DNA of 56,195 nucleotides from JASJBU01 sp039714735 (lineage in GTDB: Bacteria > Pseudomonadota > Gammaproteobacteria > Chromatiales > Chromatiaceae): positions 1 to 56,195 of the forward strand of contig JBDLIT010000010.1 of assembly GCA_039714735.1 (NCBI GenBank), written 5' to 3'. The notes under the pieces are model-generated. The model searched no databases and was not told where the DNA came from. It saw only the letters and a list, made by a program, of their open reading frames with translations. This document shows positions 37,068-46,406 of the stretch, piece by piece. Positions within the stretch are counted from its first letter, which is position 1. Each line of letters starts with the position of its first letter. Made by a program: the position numbers and the translations under genes.

Positions 37068-37247
37068 ATGGCTGTACAAAAAAACAGAAAGACCCCTTCC
37101 AAGCGTGGTATGCGTCGCGCACATGACGCTCTCAAGGGTGAGGCGCTCTCTATAGATTCCACCTCAGGTGAAACCCACCTGCGCCATCATATGTCTGCAG
37201 ATGGCTTTTATCGTGGTCGTAAGGTAGTCGACACCAAGGGTGAGTAA
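37068..37247 (+). CDS. rpmF: 50S ribosomal protein L32
   Basis: A 59-residue L32: MAVQKNRKTPSKRGMRRAHD at the start, HLRHHMSADGFYRGRKVV near the end. It lacks the four zinc cysteines found in some L32 forms, like the E. coli protein. CAGGAG precedes ATG 37068. It lies between yceD and plsX as in most proteobacteria. Confidence 0.97.
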   Translation: MAVQKNRKTPSKRGMRRAHDALKGEALSIDSTSGETHLRHHMSADGFYRGRKVVDTKGE

Positions 37248-37285
37248 GGCCATCAATTTGGCCTCATCATCCTGTAATATAGAGT

Positions 37286-37324
37286 CCTGGCAGGTTTCAT
37301 GACCTTTGCCAGGTTCTTTTTTTC
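37286..37324 (+). terminator. intrinsic terminator between rpmF and plsX
   Basis: Stem CCTGGCAGGT with its partner ACC-TT-TGCCAGG (37286-37313, 2-nt bulge, loop TTCATG) followed by TTCTTTTTTT. It ends 19 nt before plsX, so plsX-fab expression may depend on partial read-through. Confidence 0.75.
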
Positions 37325-37342
37325 TGGGTCTGATTATCCTCG

Positions 37343-38365
37343 ATGAGCAAGGCAGTCACAATTTCACTCGATGCTATGGGCGGCGACCACGGATCTGATG
37401 TTGTGGTTGCAGCAGCACTGGAATACCTGAAGCATGACAAAGAGACAGCCCTGGTCCTGGTCGGACTGGAAGATGAGTTGCAGGCTAAGGTCGGCGCACA
37501 TGGTTTCGGCGATCGTCTGAAGGTCCACCATGCCTCTCAGCAGGTTGAGATGGGTGAACTGCCATCCAATGCGCTGCGTAATAAAAAAGACTCATCCATG
37601 CGGGTGGCCATCAACCTGGTCAAGGAGGGTGTGGCTGATGCCTGTGTCAGTGCTGGAAACACCGGAGCGTTGATGGCGACTTCACGCTTCGTACTGAAAA
37701 TGCTGCCCAATGTCGACCGGCCTGCAATCATAACAGGCCTACCTTCCATTGAAGGTGAGACTTTCATGCTCGACCTCGGAGCGAATGTGGATTGCACGGC
37801 ATCACACTTGTTTCAGTTCGCCGTGATGGGCAGTGAACTTGTCTCCGCCGTCGCTGATCTGAGCGCCCCAAGAATTGGTCTCTTGAATATCGGTCAAGAA
37901 GAGATCAAAGGCAATGAACAGGTCAAGAGCGCGCATGATTTGTTGGTTGGAAGCTCCCTCAACTACATCGGTTATGTTGAAGGGGACGATATCTATAAGG
38001 GTGGCACCGATGTCATCGTATCTGATGGTTTCGTCGGGAATGTTGCGTTGAAGAGTAGCGAGGGAGTCGCCAAGATGATCAGCCATTTCATGAAAGAGGC
38101 CTTCAAAAAGAATCTTCTGACCAAATTGACCGGTTTGATTGCACTCCCGGTGTTACACAGTTTTCGAAAGCGTATCGATCCACGTAGATATAATGGGGCC
38201 AGCCTGCTCGGACTGCGTGGCATAGTCATTAAGAGCCACGGCGGTGCGGATAAACTGGCTTTTGCAAATGCCATCAATATTGCGCGTAAAGAGGCCATCA
38301 ACGATGTGCCTTCACGCATAGCAGAGCAGGTCAAGGCACACTTAGAAACAAGGGAAAGCGCGTGA
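37343..38365 (+). CDS. plsX: phosphate acyltransferase PlsX
   Basis: A 340-residue PlsX. Motifs are ISLDAMGGDHGSDVVVAAAL, VSAGNTGALMATSRFVL, IITGLPSIEGETFMLDLGAN and VIVSDGFVGNVALKSSEG. PlsX converts acyl-ACP to acyl phosphate for phospholipid synthesis. It overlaps fabH by 4 nt (GTGA), so the two are translationally coupled. Confidence 0.97.
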   Translation: MSKAVTISLDAMGGDHGSDVVVAAALEYLKHDKETALVLVGLEDELQAKVGAHGFGDRLKVHHASQQVEMGELPSNALRNKKDSSMRVAINLVKEGVADACVSAGNTGALMATSRFVLKMLPNVDRPAIITGLPSIEGETFMLDLGANVDCTASHLFQFAVMGSELVSAVADLSAPRIGLLNIGQEEIKGNEQVKSAHDLLVGSSLNYIGYVEGDDIYKGGTDVIVSDGFVGNVALKSSEGVAKMISHFMKEAFKKNLLTKLTGLIALPVLHSFRKRIDPRRYNGASLLGLRGIVIKSHGGADKLAFANAINIARKEAINDVPSRIAEQVKAHLETRESA

Positions 38366-39330
38366 TCCATTCCCGAATAACCGGCACCGGTAGTTATCTG
38401 CCTGAAAAGATTCTGACCAATCGGGATCTGGAAAAGATAGTGGATACCACCGATCAATGGATTTTTGAACGTACTGGTATTCGCAAGCGGCATATTGCAG
38501 CAGACGACGAGTATACCTGCGATCTTGCGGAAAAAGCGGCGCGTAATGCCATAGAAATGGCTGGTGTCTCCACAGATCAGATCGATCTGATCGTGGTTGC
38601 CACCACGACGCCAGACCAGGTGTTTCCAAGTACCGCTTGTCTGTTACAGGCCCGTCTCGGTATACATGGCCCTGCGGCTTTTGATATACAGGCAGTCTGT
38701 ACGGGATTTGTCTATGCAATGGGCGTTGCAGACAAGTTTATTAAATCAGGAAGCGCCAAATGCGCCCTGGTAATCGGTGCGGAAACACTCTCGCGGATTG
38801 TTGACTGGAAGGATCGGAATACCTGCGTATTGTTCGGTGATGGCGCCGGTGCTGTGATCTTGGAAGCCAGTGAGGAGCCCGGCATCATATCAACTCATCT
38901 GCATGCCGATGGAGCATTTGAAAGTTTACTCCGGGTCCCAACCGGTGTTTCCAGGGGCTATTCCCTCTTACAGGAGGGTGGCGCCTATATGGAGATGCGT
39001 GGTAACGAAGTATTCAAAATGGCTGTGACCACGCTTGGCCGGATTGTGGATGAAACCCTGCAGGCAAACGGCATGCAAAAATCTGATGTGGACTGGCTGA
39101 TACCCCACCAGGCAAATATCCGCATTATCAATGCCACGGCCAAAAAATTACGCACACCGATGGATCATGTTGTGGTCACGGTGGGTGAGCATGGCAATAC
39201 CTCTGCCGCCTCGGTTCCCCTGGCATTTGATACTGCTGTGCGTGATGGGCGTATCAAGCGGGGTGAAACGCTCTTGATGGAGGCTTTCGGAGGCGGCTTT
39301 ACCTGGGGTTCCGTTCTCGTCAACTTCTGA
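38362..39330 (+). CDS. fabH: 3-oxoacyl-ACP synthase III
   Basis: A 322-residue KASIII. The catalytic cysteine is in DIQAVCTGFVYAM, the histidine in WLIPHQANIRII and the asparagine in GEHGNTSAAS. It condenses acetyl-CoA with malonyl-ACP to start fatty acid synthesis. The GTG start overlaps the plsX stop. Confidence 0.97.
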   Translation: MIHSRITGTGSYLPEKILTNRDLEKIVDTTDQWIFERTGIRKRHIAADDEYTCDLAEKAARNAIEMAGVSTDQIDLIVVATTTPDQVFPSTACLLQARLGIHGPAAFDIQAVCTGFVYAMGVADKFIKSGSAKCALVIGAETLSRIVDWKDRNTCVLFGDGAGAVILEASEEPGIISTHLHADGAFESLLRVPTGVSRGYSLLQEGGAYMEMRGNEVFKMAVTTLGRIVDETLQANGMQKSDVDWLIPHQANIRIINATAKKLRTPMDHVVVTVGEHGNTSAASVPLAFDTAVRDGRIKRGETLLMEAFGGGFTWGSVLVNF

Positions 39331-39351
39331 TACCGACTCTATTAGTAACTC

Positions 39352-40293
39352 ATGAGTGAATCCAACTTAAGCATCATTTTTCCAGGGCAGGGCTCCCAGT
39401 CTGTGGGCATGCTCAATGAGCTTGCCGAAAATAAAGCGATAGTAAGGGAAACCTATACTGAAGCCTCAGACATACTCGGTTTCGATCTGTGGAAACTGGT
39501 GCAGGAGGGTCCAGTTGAAGAACTGAATCAGACTCAGATAACCCAGCCTGCCATGTTGTGTGCGGGGGTTGCAGTGTGGCGTGTCTGGCAGGCAGAAGGC
39601 GGAGTAATTCCTGAAGTCATGGCCGGACACAGCCTCGGTGAATATTCTGCTTTGGTGTGCGCCGGTGCAATTGGGTTCCATGATGCAGTGCGTCTGGTTG
39701 CAGACCGCGGACGTTTCATGCAGGAGGCGGTTCCGCCTGGTGCGGGTGGAATGGCGGCCATCCTGGGGCTGGATGATGATCAGGTAAGAGATATCTGCGC
39801 CAATGCGGCAGAATCTGAAATTGTTGAGGCAGTCAATTATAATTCGCCGGGTCAGGTGGTTATCGCGGGTAACAAAGCTGCCGTGGATCGAGCCTGTCAT
39901 TTAGCCAAAGAGGCGGGAGCTAAACGGGCTTTACCCCTTCCGGTGAGTGTGCCTTCACACTGCGCGCTGATGAGGCCAGCAGCTGAGCGCCTCAGCGAGA
40001 GTTTGGCGGGAATTAACATACAGATCCCGCAAATTCCGGTCTTACATAACGTGAATGTTGCTGAAGCAGTTGATGCTGAAGAAATTAGATCAAGATTGGT
40101 CGAACAGCTTTACAGTCCGGTACGCTGGGTTGAAACTATCCAGGCGATCTCTGCGCGAGGCATAGATAATTTACTTGAGGCGGGTCCCGGCAAGGTACTC
40201 ACGGGCTTGAACAAACGCATTGACCGTAAACTTAACGGTTCTGCTGTTTTTACCACTGACAGCCTAAATACTGCATTGGAGGCACTGAAATGA
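39352..40293 (+). CDS. fabD: malonyl-CoA:ACP transacylase
   Basis: A 313-residue FabD. The nucleophile serine is in AGHSLGEYSALVCAGAI, the start is IIFPGQGSQSVGML, and the histidine lies in LPVSVPSHCALMRPAA. It loads malonyl onto ACP. It overlaps fabG by 4 nt (ATGA). Confidence 0.97.
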   Translation: MSESNLSIIFPGQGSQSVGMLNELAENKAIVRETYTEASDILGFDLWKLVQEGPVEELNQTQITQPAMLCAGVAVWRVWQAEGGVIPEVMAGHSLGEYSALVCAGAIGFHDAVRLVADRGRFMQEAVPPGAGGMAAILGLDDDQVRDICANAAESEIVEAVNYNSPGQVVIAGNKAAVDRACHLAKEAGAKRALPLPVSVPSHCALMRPAAERLSESLAGINIQIPQIPVLHNVNVAEAVDAEEIRSRLVEQLYSPVRWVETIQAISARGIDNLLEAGPGKVLTGLNKRIDRKLNGSAVFTTDSLNTALEALK

Positions 40294-41033
40294 GCCTGGA
40301 AAATGAGATCGCCCTGGTAACAGGCGCCAGCAGAGGTATCGGCGCTGCCATCGCAGATACACTGGCCAAAGCAGGTGCAACCATAGTCGGAACTGCGACT
40401 TCGGAATCCGGAGCCGAGGCCATTAGCAGTCGTTTTAAAACAGCCGGTTACACGGGTAAGGGAATGGTGCTGAATGTTACCGATCCAGCATCCGTTGACA
40501 CTGTGATAAAGGCGGTCAGTGATGAATATGGAACGCCCACGATTCTTGTCAACAATGCAGGCATTACCCGGGATAACCTGCTGATGCGGATGAAAGATGA
40601 TGAGTGGCAGAGTATCATCGATACCAACCTGACCTCTATTTTTCGGCTGAGTAAGGCCGTTTTGCGTGGCATGATGAAGGCGCGCAAGGGGCGCATCATC
40701 AATATCTCATCTGTGGTTGGCGCGATGGGGAATGCGGGGCAGACTAATTATGCAGCCGCCAAGGCGGGTATCTTCGGCTTCACCCGCTCGATGGCCAGAG
40801 AAGTGGGCTCCCGTGGCATCACGGTCAATTCTATTGCACCAGGCTTTATCGATACTGATATGACCCGGGAATTGCCGGATGAGCAGCGCAAAGGATTGAT
40901 TGAAAATATCCCACTGCAAAAGTTGGGTCAGCCAGAAGATATTGCAAATGCTGTCCTCTTTTTAGCCTCAGCATCAGGCGCCTATGTTACCGGCGAGACA
41001 ATACACGTGAATGGCGGAATGTACATGGCTTGA
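40290..41033 (+). CDS. fabG: 3-oxoacyl-ACP reductase
   Basis: A 247-residue SDR enzyme. The NADPH motif is TGASRGIGAAIA, then NNAG (LVNNAGITRDNLLMRM), the active-site serine region NISSVVGAMGNAGQ and the YxxxK motif YAAAKAG. It reduces 3-oxoacyl-ACP in chain elongation. It is followed by a ~190-nt gap before acpP. Confidence 0.97.
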   Translation: MSLENEIALVTGASRGIGAAIADTLAKAGATIVGTATSESGAEAISSRFKTAGYTGKGMVLNVTDPASVDTVIKAVSDEYGTPTILVNNAGITRDNLLMRMKDDEWQSIIDTNLTSIFRLSKAVLRGMMKARKGRIINISSVVGAMGNAGQTNYAAAKAGIFGFTRSMAREVGSRGITVNSIAPGFIDTDMTRELPDEQRKGLIENIPLQKLGQPEDIANAVLFLASASGAYVTGETIHVNGGMYMA

Positions 41034-41131
41034 TTGCTGAATCAGCATTTATCTCGCTAACTAGCATTAGATAAACACCATAACACATAGATTTATATAC
41101 AAAAAAACATATTTATCGCGTGATAAATTTC

Positions 41132-41159
41132 TTGTGAATACGCTTTTCACATGTAAAAT
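41132..41159 (+). promoter_or_regulatory. promoter candidate for acpP
   Basis: TTGTGA (41132-41137) and TAAAAT (41154-41159) are separated by 16 nt in the A/T-rich gap upstream of acpP. A strong separate promoter for acyl carrier protein is expected, since it is needed in excess of the other fab products. Confidence 0.5.
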
Positions 41160-41225
41160 TTGTTAATACAATAGCCCATCGGTTGCATTGGTGGCCGAAG
41201 GTTCATCCATGAGGAAATTAAGAAA

Positions 41226-41459
41226 ATGAGCGATGTCGTAGAACGAGTTCGAAAAATTGTCGTAGAACAACTGGGTGTCAAAGAAGATGAAGTGACTCTA
41301 GAGGCCTCCTTCGTCGACGATCTTGGTGCTGATTCTCTCGACACTGTTGAGCTGGTGATGGCCCTTGAAGAGGAATTTGAAACTGAAATTCCGGATGAAG
41401 AGGCTGAGAAGATCACCACCGTACAACTGGCGGTCGACTACATCAACGCCCATAATTGA
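41226..41459 (+). CDS. acpP: acyl carrier protein
   Basis: A 77-residue ACP, acidic and helical. The phosphopantetheine serine is in DDLGADSLDTVELVMALEEE. It starts MSDVVERVRKIV and ends DYINAHN. It carries the growing acyl chain. GAGGA precedes the ATG. It is located between fabG and fabF as usual. Confidence 0.98.
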   Translation: MSDVVERVRKIVVEQLGVKEDEVTLEASFVDDLGADSLDTVELVMALEEEFETEIPDEEAEKITTVQLAVDYINAHN

Positions 41460-41549
41460 TCGAGCAATCAGGCCGCATTGCTCTCTATATGGTAGAGCGC
41501 GGCCTTGTTACTTTTCTGCCATCTGTACAATGATTGGGGGTAGTCGCAA

Positions 41550-42791
41550 ATGACTGCAAGAAGGGTTGTCATAACCGGGCTTGGAATGGTTGCGCCTGTG
41601 GGTCTTGACGTGCCATCCGCCTGGGAAAGTATACTTGCCGGCAGGAGTGGTATTCAGCCGATCACCCATTTCGATGTGGGGCCGTTCAGCACCCAGTTTG
41701 GTGGCCCAATCTACGGCTTCGAAATCACTGATTATGTGCCTAAAAAAGATGCCAAGAAGATGGATAAATTTATCCATTATGGGGTCGCTGCGGGCTGCCA
41801 GGCGATAGAGGATTCAGGGCTCGAGGTTAGCGAAGAGAATGCTGAGCGTATTGGCGTTCTGATCGGCTCGGGTATCGGTGGTATCACCGGCATCGAAAAC
41901 AGCTATCAGGCCTATATAGATGGTGGTCCCCGAAAAATTTCACCTTTTTTCGTTCCAGCCAACATCATCAATATGGTATCCGGCAACCTTTCAATCAAGT
42001 ATGGCTTGAAAGGCCCGAATTACTCTATTGTTTCAGCCTGTAGCAGCGGGGCGCACAGTATTGGTGAAGCTGCATTGATGATTCGTCACGGACGTACCGA
42101 TGTGATGGTCGCCGGCGGCGCCGAAATGGCCACATCGCCAGTCGGTCTCGGTGGATTTGCCGCGGCCCGGGCGTTGTCCAGGCGCAATGATGATCCTCAG
42201 GCCGCCAGTCGTCCATGGGATCGGGACCGTGATGGATTCGTACTCAGTGATGGCGCGGGTGTGGTGGTCCTGGAAGAGTATGAACACGCCAAGGCGCGAG
42301 GTGCGAAAATCTATGCGGAGCTTGCAGGTATCGGTATGAATTCCGACGCCTACCATATGACGGCTCCGTCCAAAGATGGCTCGGGTGCAGCGAAATGTAT
42401 GCTGATGGCGTTGCAGGATGCCGGCCTGAATATCCAGGATGTCGATTATATCAACGCCCATGGCACCTCCACCCCAGCGGGTGATATTGCGGAGACGCTA
42501 GCCGTGAAACGCGCCTTCGGTGATCATGCCCACAAACTTTGTGTGAGTTCCACCAAGTCGATGACCGGCCACATGTTGGGGGCGGCAGGTGGCGCTGAAG
42601 CGGTATTCACCATTTTGGCGATCCGCGATCAGGTGGCTCCACCCACTATCAATCTGGAAAACCAGGATCCTGATTGTGATCTCGACTATGTGCCAAATTC
42701 GGCGCGTGAGATGAAACTGGATATAGTCATTTCCAACTCTTTCGGGTTTGGTGGAACCAACGGCACACTTGCGTTCCGCCGGGTCGAATGA
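41550..42791 (+). CDS. fabF: 3-oxoacyl-ACP synthase II
   Basis: A 413-residue KASII. The catalytic cysteine is in IVSACSSGAHSIGEA (the usual CATG reads CSSG), the histidines in NAHGTSTPAGD and STKSMTGHMLGAAGG, and the end is NSFGFGGTNGTLAFRR. It elongates acyl chains. A hairpin follows the stop and precedes pabC. Confidence 0.97.
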   Translation: MTARRVVITGLGMVAPVGLDVPSAWESILAGRSGIQPITHFDVGPFSTQFGGPIYGFEITDYVPKKDAKKMDKFIHYGVAAGCQAIEDSGLEVSEENAERIGVLIGSGIGGITGIENSYQAYIDGGPRKISPFFVPANIINMVSGNLSIKYGLKGPNYSIVSACSSGAHSIGEAALMIRHGRTDVMVAGGAEMATSPVGLGGFAAARALSRRNDDPQAASRPWDRDRDGFVLSDGAGVVVLEEYEHAKARGAKIYAELAGIGMNSDAYHMTAPSKDGSGAAKCMLMALQDAGLNIQDVDYINAHGTSTPAGDIAETLAVKRAFGDHAHKLCVSSTKSMTGHMLGAAGGAEAVFTILAIRDQVAPPTINLENQDPDCDLDYVPNSAREMKLDIVISNSFGFGGTNGTLAFRRVE

Positions 42792-42802
42792 CAAATTAAG
42801 CA

Positions 42803-42830
42803 CCAGCCCTCTGAACCTGAGGGCTGGTTT
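42803..42830 (+). terminator. hairpin between fabF and pabC
   Basis: A perfect 9-bp stem CCAGCCCTC / GAGGGCTGG with a 7-nt loop and a short U-run (TTTCTCCCC). It ends 7 nt before the pabC start codon, so it may work as an attenuator or hide the ribosome site. Confidence 0.65.
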
Positions 42831-42836
42831 CTCCCC

Positions 42837-43670
42837 TTGCTTATTAACGGTAAGCCAACTGAGAAGATCTCCGCATTGGATCGGGGGCTTCAATATGGTG
42901 ATGGTCTTTTTGAAACCATCGCCGTGGTCAATGGCCAACCCAGGCTCTGGGAGCGTCACATGGCCAGGCTGGCACGGGGTGAAGAGCGCCTGAAGCTACC
43001 TCCACAGGACAAAAAAAGACTCTTGGAGGAGGCCAGTTCTCTGCTCTCAGTAAAGGGACGTGGAGTAATCAAACTTGTTGTAACACGTGGACAGGGAGGC
43101 AGGGGATACCGACCATCTACAGCTCCACAAACTACACGCATTGTGAGTCTGCACGAATGGCCAGACTATCCCGCGATTTGGTATAGAAAAGGCATTGCTT
43201 TGCGGATTTGCCGTACCCGGATTGGACAGAGTAAGTCCCTGGCGGGTCTCAAACACCTTAATCGCCTGGAACAAGTATTGGCGCGTCAGGAGTGGGATGA
43301 CCCGGCGATTCCTGAGGGGCTGATGCTCGATGAGAACAGTCATGTGGTCGAGGGTACCCAGTCAAACCTGTTTCTCGTCAAGGGTGGGGTATTGTTTACG
43401 CCAGACCTGGCAAACTCCGGAGTTGCGGGTATTGTTCGGGAGTTGGTGCTGGAGATAGCGGAAGAGTTGGGTATTGAGTCTGTGATATCCGACCTTAGCC
43501 TGGCTGACGTTGCCGGGGCAGATGCCCTGTTTATCACCAACTCATTGCTGGGGATCTGCCCGGTTTCAACGCTTGAAGAGCATGACTACGATATTCAGAA
43601 GATACCCGCTAAGCTAATAAACAGGGTGCATGGACGCTGCTTTGGCTCCAGCTATTCATTTTCTAATTAG
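42837..43670 (+). CDS. pabC: aminodeoxychorismate lyase
   Basis: A 277-residue fold-type IV PLP enzyme. SALDRGLQYGDGLFETIAV near the start, the PLP lysine in SLAGLKHLNRLEQVLARQEW, and the glutamate in VVEGTQSNLFLVKGG match PabC. It converts aminodeoxychorismate to p-aminobenzoate for folate. No ATG or GTG exists in frame between the fabF stop and the conserved start, so TTG 42837 is the only plausible start. It is in its usual place before mltG. Confidence 0.93.
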   Translation: MLINGKPTEKISALDRGLQYGDGLFETIAVVNGQPRLWERHMARLARGEERLKLPPQDKKRLLEEASSLLSVKGRGVIKLVVTRGQGGRGYRPSTAPQTTRIVSLHEWPDYPAIWYRKGIALRICRTRIGQSKSLAGLKHLNRLEQVLARQEWDDPAIPEGLMLDENSHVVEGTQSNLFLVKGGVLFTPDLANSGVAGIVRELVLEIAEELGIESVISDLSLADVAGADALFITNSLLGICPVSTLEEHDYDIQKIPAKLINRVHGRCFGSSYSFSN

Positions 43671-43704
43671 AACCGATGGATAAAAAAATCATAGAATTCA
43701 CACC

Positions 43705-44703
43705 ATGCTGAATCGCCTGCTCGGAATTCTGATATTTGTCTTCAGTATCCTGATTGCCTGGGGTTGGATACAGTATGACCATTTCACCCAAACTCCACTC
43801 AATCTTCCACAGGAAGGCTTGGTCTATAACCTGAAACCGGGCAGTTCAGTCAACAGTCTGTCGGCCGACTTGGCTGCCGGCGGTGTCATTGAACACCCCA
43901 TCATGCTGCGCTTATTTGCTCGCCTGACTCAACAAGCGGGCAGTCTCAAGGCGGGCGAGTATCAGATTCCGGCAGGCTCGACACCGGGCCAATTGCTGGT
44001 CATTCTATCTTCCGGAAAAGTGCTGCAGCACGCACTCACCTTGATAGAGGGCTGGACTTTTACCCAGATGATGAGGGCAGTTCATCGACATGCCGCATTG
44101 GAACATACGCTGATTGAATTATCAGACATGGATATCATGCAACGCTTAGGTTACCCAAATGAACATCCAGAAGGGCGTTTCTATCCAGATACCTACCACT
44201 TCCCACGCGCTACGACCGATCTGGAATTTCTCCGCAGGGCCTATCTGAAAATGCAGCAGTTTCTGGCCAGCGAATGGGAAAAGCGAGAAGCGGAACTACC
44301 CCTGAAAACCCCTTATGACGCCCTCATCCTGGCATCCATCGTGGAGCGTGAAACCGCGCTACCTGACGAACGGGCCAAAATCGCCGGGGTCTTTATTCGA
44401 CGCTTGAAAAAAGGTATGCGCCTGCAGACAGACCCGACGGTGATCTATGGGATGGGTGACTCATTCGATGGCAATATCAGGCGCCGCGATCTCGAGACCG
44501 ACACCCCCTACAATACCTATGTTCACAAAGGTCTCACGCCGACTCCGATTGCTATGCCCAGCGGTGCGGCGGTCAGGGCAGTCTGTCATCCCGAATCCGG
44601 AAAGGAACTCTATTTCGTCGCGACCGGTAACGGTGGACATGCTTTCTCCGAAACGCTCGAAGAGCACAATCAGGCGGTGCGGAAGTACCAGTTAAAGCGA
44701 TGA
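43705..44703 (+). CDS. mltG: endolytic murein transglycosylase
   Basis: A 332-residue YceG/MltG. An N-terminal membrane anchor (LLGILIFVFSILIAWGWI) is followed by a LysM-like region and the catalytic domain: ASIVERETALPDERAKIAGV (glutamate), RLKKGMRLQTDPTVIYG, DTPYNTYVHKGLTPTPIAMP. It cuts nascent peptidoglycan strands and fixes glycan length. It is 49 nt before tmk. Confidence 0.96.
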   Translation: MLNRLLGILIFVFSILIAWGWIQYDHFTQTPLNLPQEGLVYNLKPGSSVNSLSADLAAGGVIEHPIMLRLFARLTQQAGSLKAGEYQIPAGSTPGQLLVILSSGKVLQHALTLIEGWTFTQMMRAVHRHAALEHTLIELSDMDIMQRLGYPNEHPEGRFYPDTYHFPRATTDLEFLRRAYLKMQQFLASEWEKREAELPLKTPYDALILASIVERETALPDERAKIAGVFIRRLKKGMRLQTDPTVIYGMGDSFDGNIRRRDLETDTPYNTYVHKGLTPTPIAMPSGAAVRAVCHPESGKELYFVATGNGGHAFSETLEEHNQAVRKYQLKR

Positions 44704-44752
44704 ACCTCTATGTATTGTAAGCATATCTTCGAATCAGGATTCTAGGTAAATC

Positions 44753-45388
44753 ATGCAACGGGGACGATTTATCACGGTCGAGGGCGGAGAGGGCGCCGGT
44801 AAGACCAGCAATCTTGCCTTTATCAGGGAGTTTATCGAATCTGCAGGCAAGCAGGTTGTATTCACTCGTGAGCCGGGAGGTACGCCATTGGGTGAGGAGA
44901 TCCGCGAACTGCTACTGGGTCATAAGCACACCGGAATGGCGGATGATTCGGAATTACTCATGATGTTTGCCGCAAGGTCAGAGCATCTGCATCAGAAGAT
45001 TCTGCCAGCCCTGGAGGCTGGGAATTGGGTATTATGTGACCGTTTCACCGATGCATCCTATGCCTACCAGGGGGCAGGACGAGGTATCAGCCGGCAACGG
45101 ATTGCGGTTTTGGAGGAATTTGTACAAGGTTCTCTACGTCCCGATTTAACCCTATTGTTGGATCTTCCCATAGAGATTGGACTGGAAAGAGCGGTAAAGC
45201 GCTCTGATCCCGATCGATTTGAAAGCGAGGCCAAGGAATTTTTCGAGAAGGTGCGAAACGGTTATTTGCAGATTGCCAAATTGGAACCTGCCAGGGTAAA
45301 GGTGATTGACGCCTCACCTTCCCTCGAGCAGGTTCAGCGACAGCTTTATGCCACTCTCAAGCTGTTCCTGGAGTCAGTTGATGACTGA
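44753..45388 (+). CDS. tmk: thymidylate kinase
   Basis: A 211-residue dTMP kinase. P-loop VEGGEGAGKTSNLAFI, the DR(F/Y) motif in LCDRFTDASYAYQGAGRG, and the lid region RSDPDRFE are present. It forms dTDP. Its end overlaps the holB start by 8 nt, which implies coupled translation. Confidence 0.96.
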   Translation: MQRGRFITVEGGEGAGKTSNLAFIREFIESAGKQVVFTREPGGTPLGEEIRELLLGHKHTGMADDSELLMMFAARSEHLHQKILPALEAGNWVLCDRFTDASYAYQGAGRGISRQRIAVLEEFVQGSLRPDLTLLLDLPIEIGLERAVKRSDPDRFESEAKEFFEKVRNGYLQIAKLEPARVKVIDASPSLEQVQRQLYATLKLFLESVDD

Positions 45389-46388
45389 AATGGCCTTTCA
45401 GCGCTTACCCTGGCAACAGGGTATCTGGCTCAGGTTGCAACAGGCCCGCCACCAGGAACGCCTGCCCCATGCCATGCTCTTTGCCGGTCCGGAAGGTGTG
45501 GGTAAAGCGAATTTTGCGCTTGCCTTTGCCCAATCCCTGCTCTGCGCTAATCCGGATGATCAGGGAGAGCCTTGCGGGGAATGCCGGCACTGCCATCTGT
45601 TGCAGGCCGGTAACCATCCGGATTTTCAAATGGTCAGCCCCGAAGAGGGGAGTAAAAGTGGTGATATCAAGATTGATATGATCCGTAATCTGACCAGCAG
45701 CGCCACCCTCACGGCACAATCTGGTGGCTACAAAGTGGTCATCGTCAAACCTGCGGAACGCATGAATAGCGCGGCTGCCAACAGTTTGTTGAAGACTCTG
45801 GAGGAACCAGTGTCGAATACCCTGCTGATGCTCCTCTCCGACCACCCATCCAGACTACTTCCCACTATTCGTAGTCGTTGTCAGCAGTTCAAGTTTCCCT
45901 ACCCCAAGCGAGATGAGGCGACACAATGGTTGGCAAGCCATATCGACTCGGGAGATGCCAGATCCTTACTTGATCTGGCTGGCGGGGCTCCTTTGAACGC
46001 ACTGAAAATGGATAGTGATGAAACACTCTCAAGGCGTCTGGAAATACTGAGAGCTTTTATCGGCATTGGGCAGAACCAGCTTGATCCGGTAAAGATAGTC
46101 GCAGAATGGTCGAAACATGATTATAAGCAGCTGATGGAGTGGCTCACTGGCTGGATTATCGACATGCTGCGACTGCAGGTGAGTCAGCAACCACCCTTGC
46201 TCTACAACTGGGATGAAAAACAGACTTTGCAGCGTATCGCAGAGCAGCTAAACTCTGGGGTGCTGCAGCGGTTTCTGATCCAGATTTATGAAGTGCGCAA
46301 TCTCACGGACAGTAACCTGAATCCACAACTGATGCTGGAGAAGCTTTTAATCGATTGGCAAACCTGCCTGCGCCAGGCAGGTCATTGA
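45381..46388 (+). CDS. holB: DNA polymerase III delta' subunit
   Basis: A 335-residue clamp-loader subunit, the same size as E. coli delta'. It starts MTEMAFQRLPWQQGIWLRLQ. The degenerate P-loop is FAGPEGVGKANFALAF, the Cys4 zinc site is spread over LLCANPDDQGEPCGECRHC, and the AAA part has NSLLKTLEEP. ATG 45381 overlaps tmk; a longer upstream frame would lie inside tmk. Confidence 0.95.
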   Translation: MTEMAFQRLPWQQGIWLRLQQARHQERLPHAMLFAGPEGVGKANFALAFAQSLLCANPDDQGEPCGECRHCHLLQAGNHPDFQMVSPEEGSKSGDIKIDMIRNLTSSATLTAQSGGYKVVIVKPAERMNSAAANSLLKTLEEPVSNTLLMLLSDHPSRLLPTIRSRCQQFKFPYPKRDEATQWLASHIDSGDARSLLDLAGGAPLNALKMDSDETLSRRLEILRAFIGIGQNQLDPVKIVAEWSKHDYKQLMEWLTGWIIDMLRLQVSQQPPLLYNWDEKQTLQRIAEQLNSGVLQRFLIQIYEVRNLTDSNLNPQLMLEKLLIDWQTCLRQAGH

Positions 46389-46406
46389 AATGACATAGGT
46401 GTTTAA

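Noticed and set aside
41147..41419. Ser-rich minus-strand frame over acpP
   Set aside because: Serine-rich antisense shadow of acpP codons.
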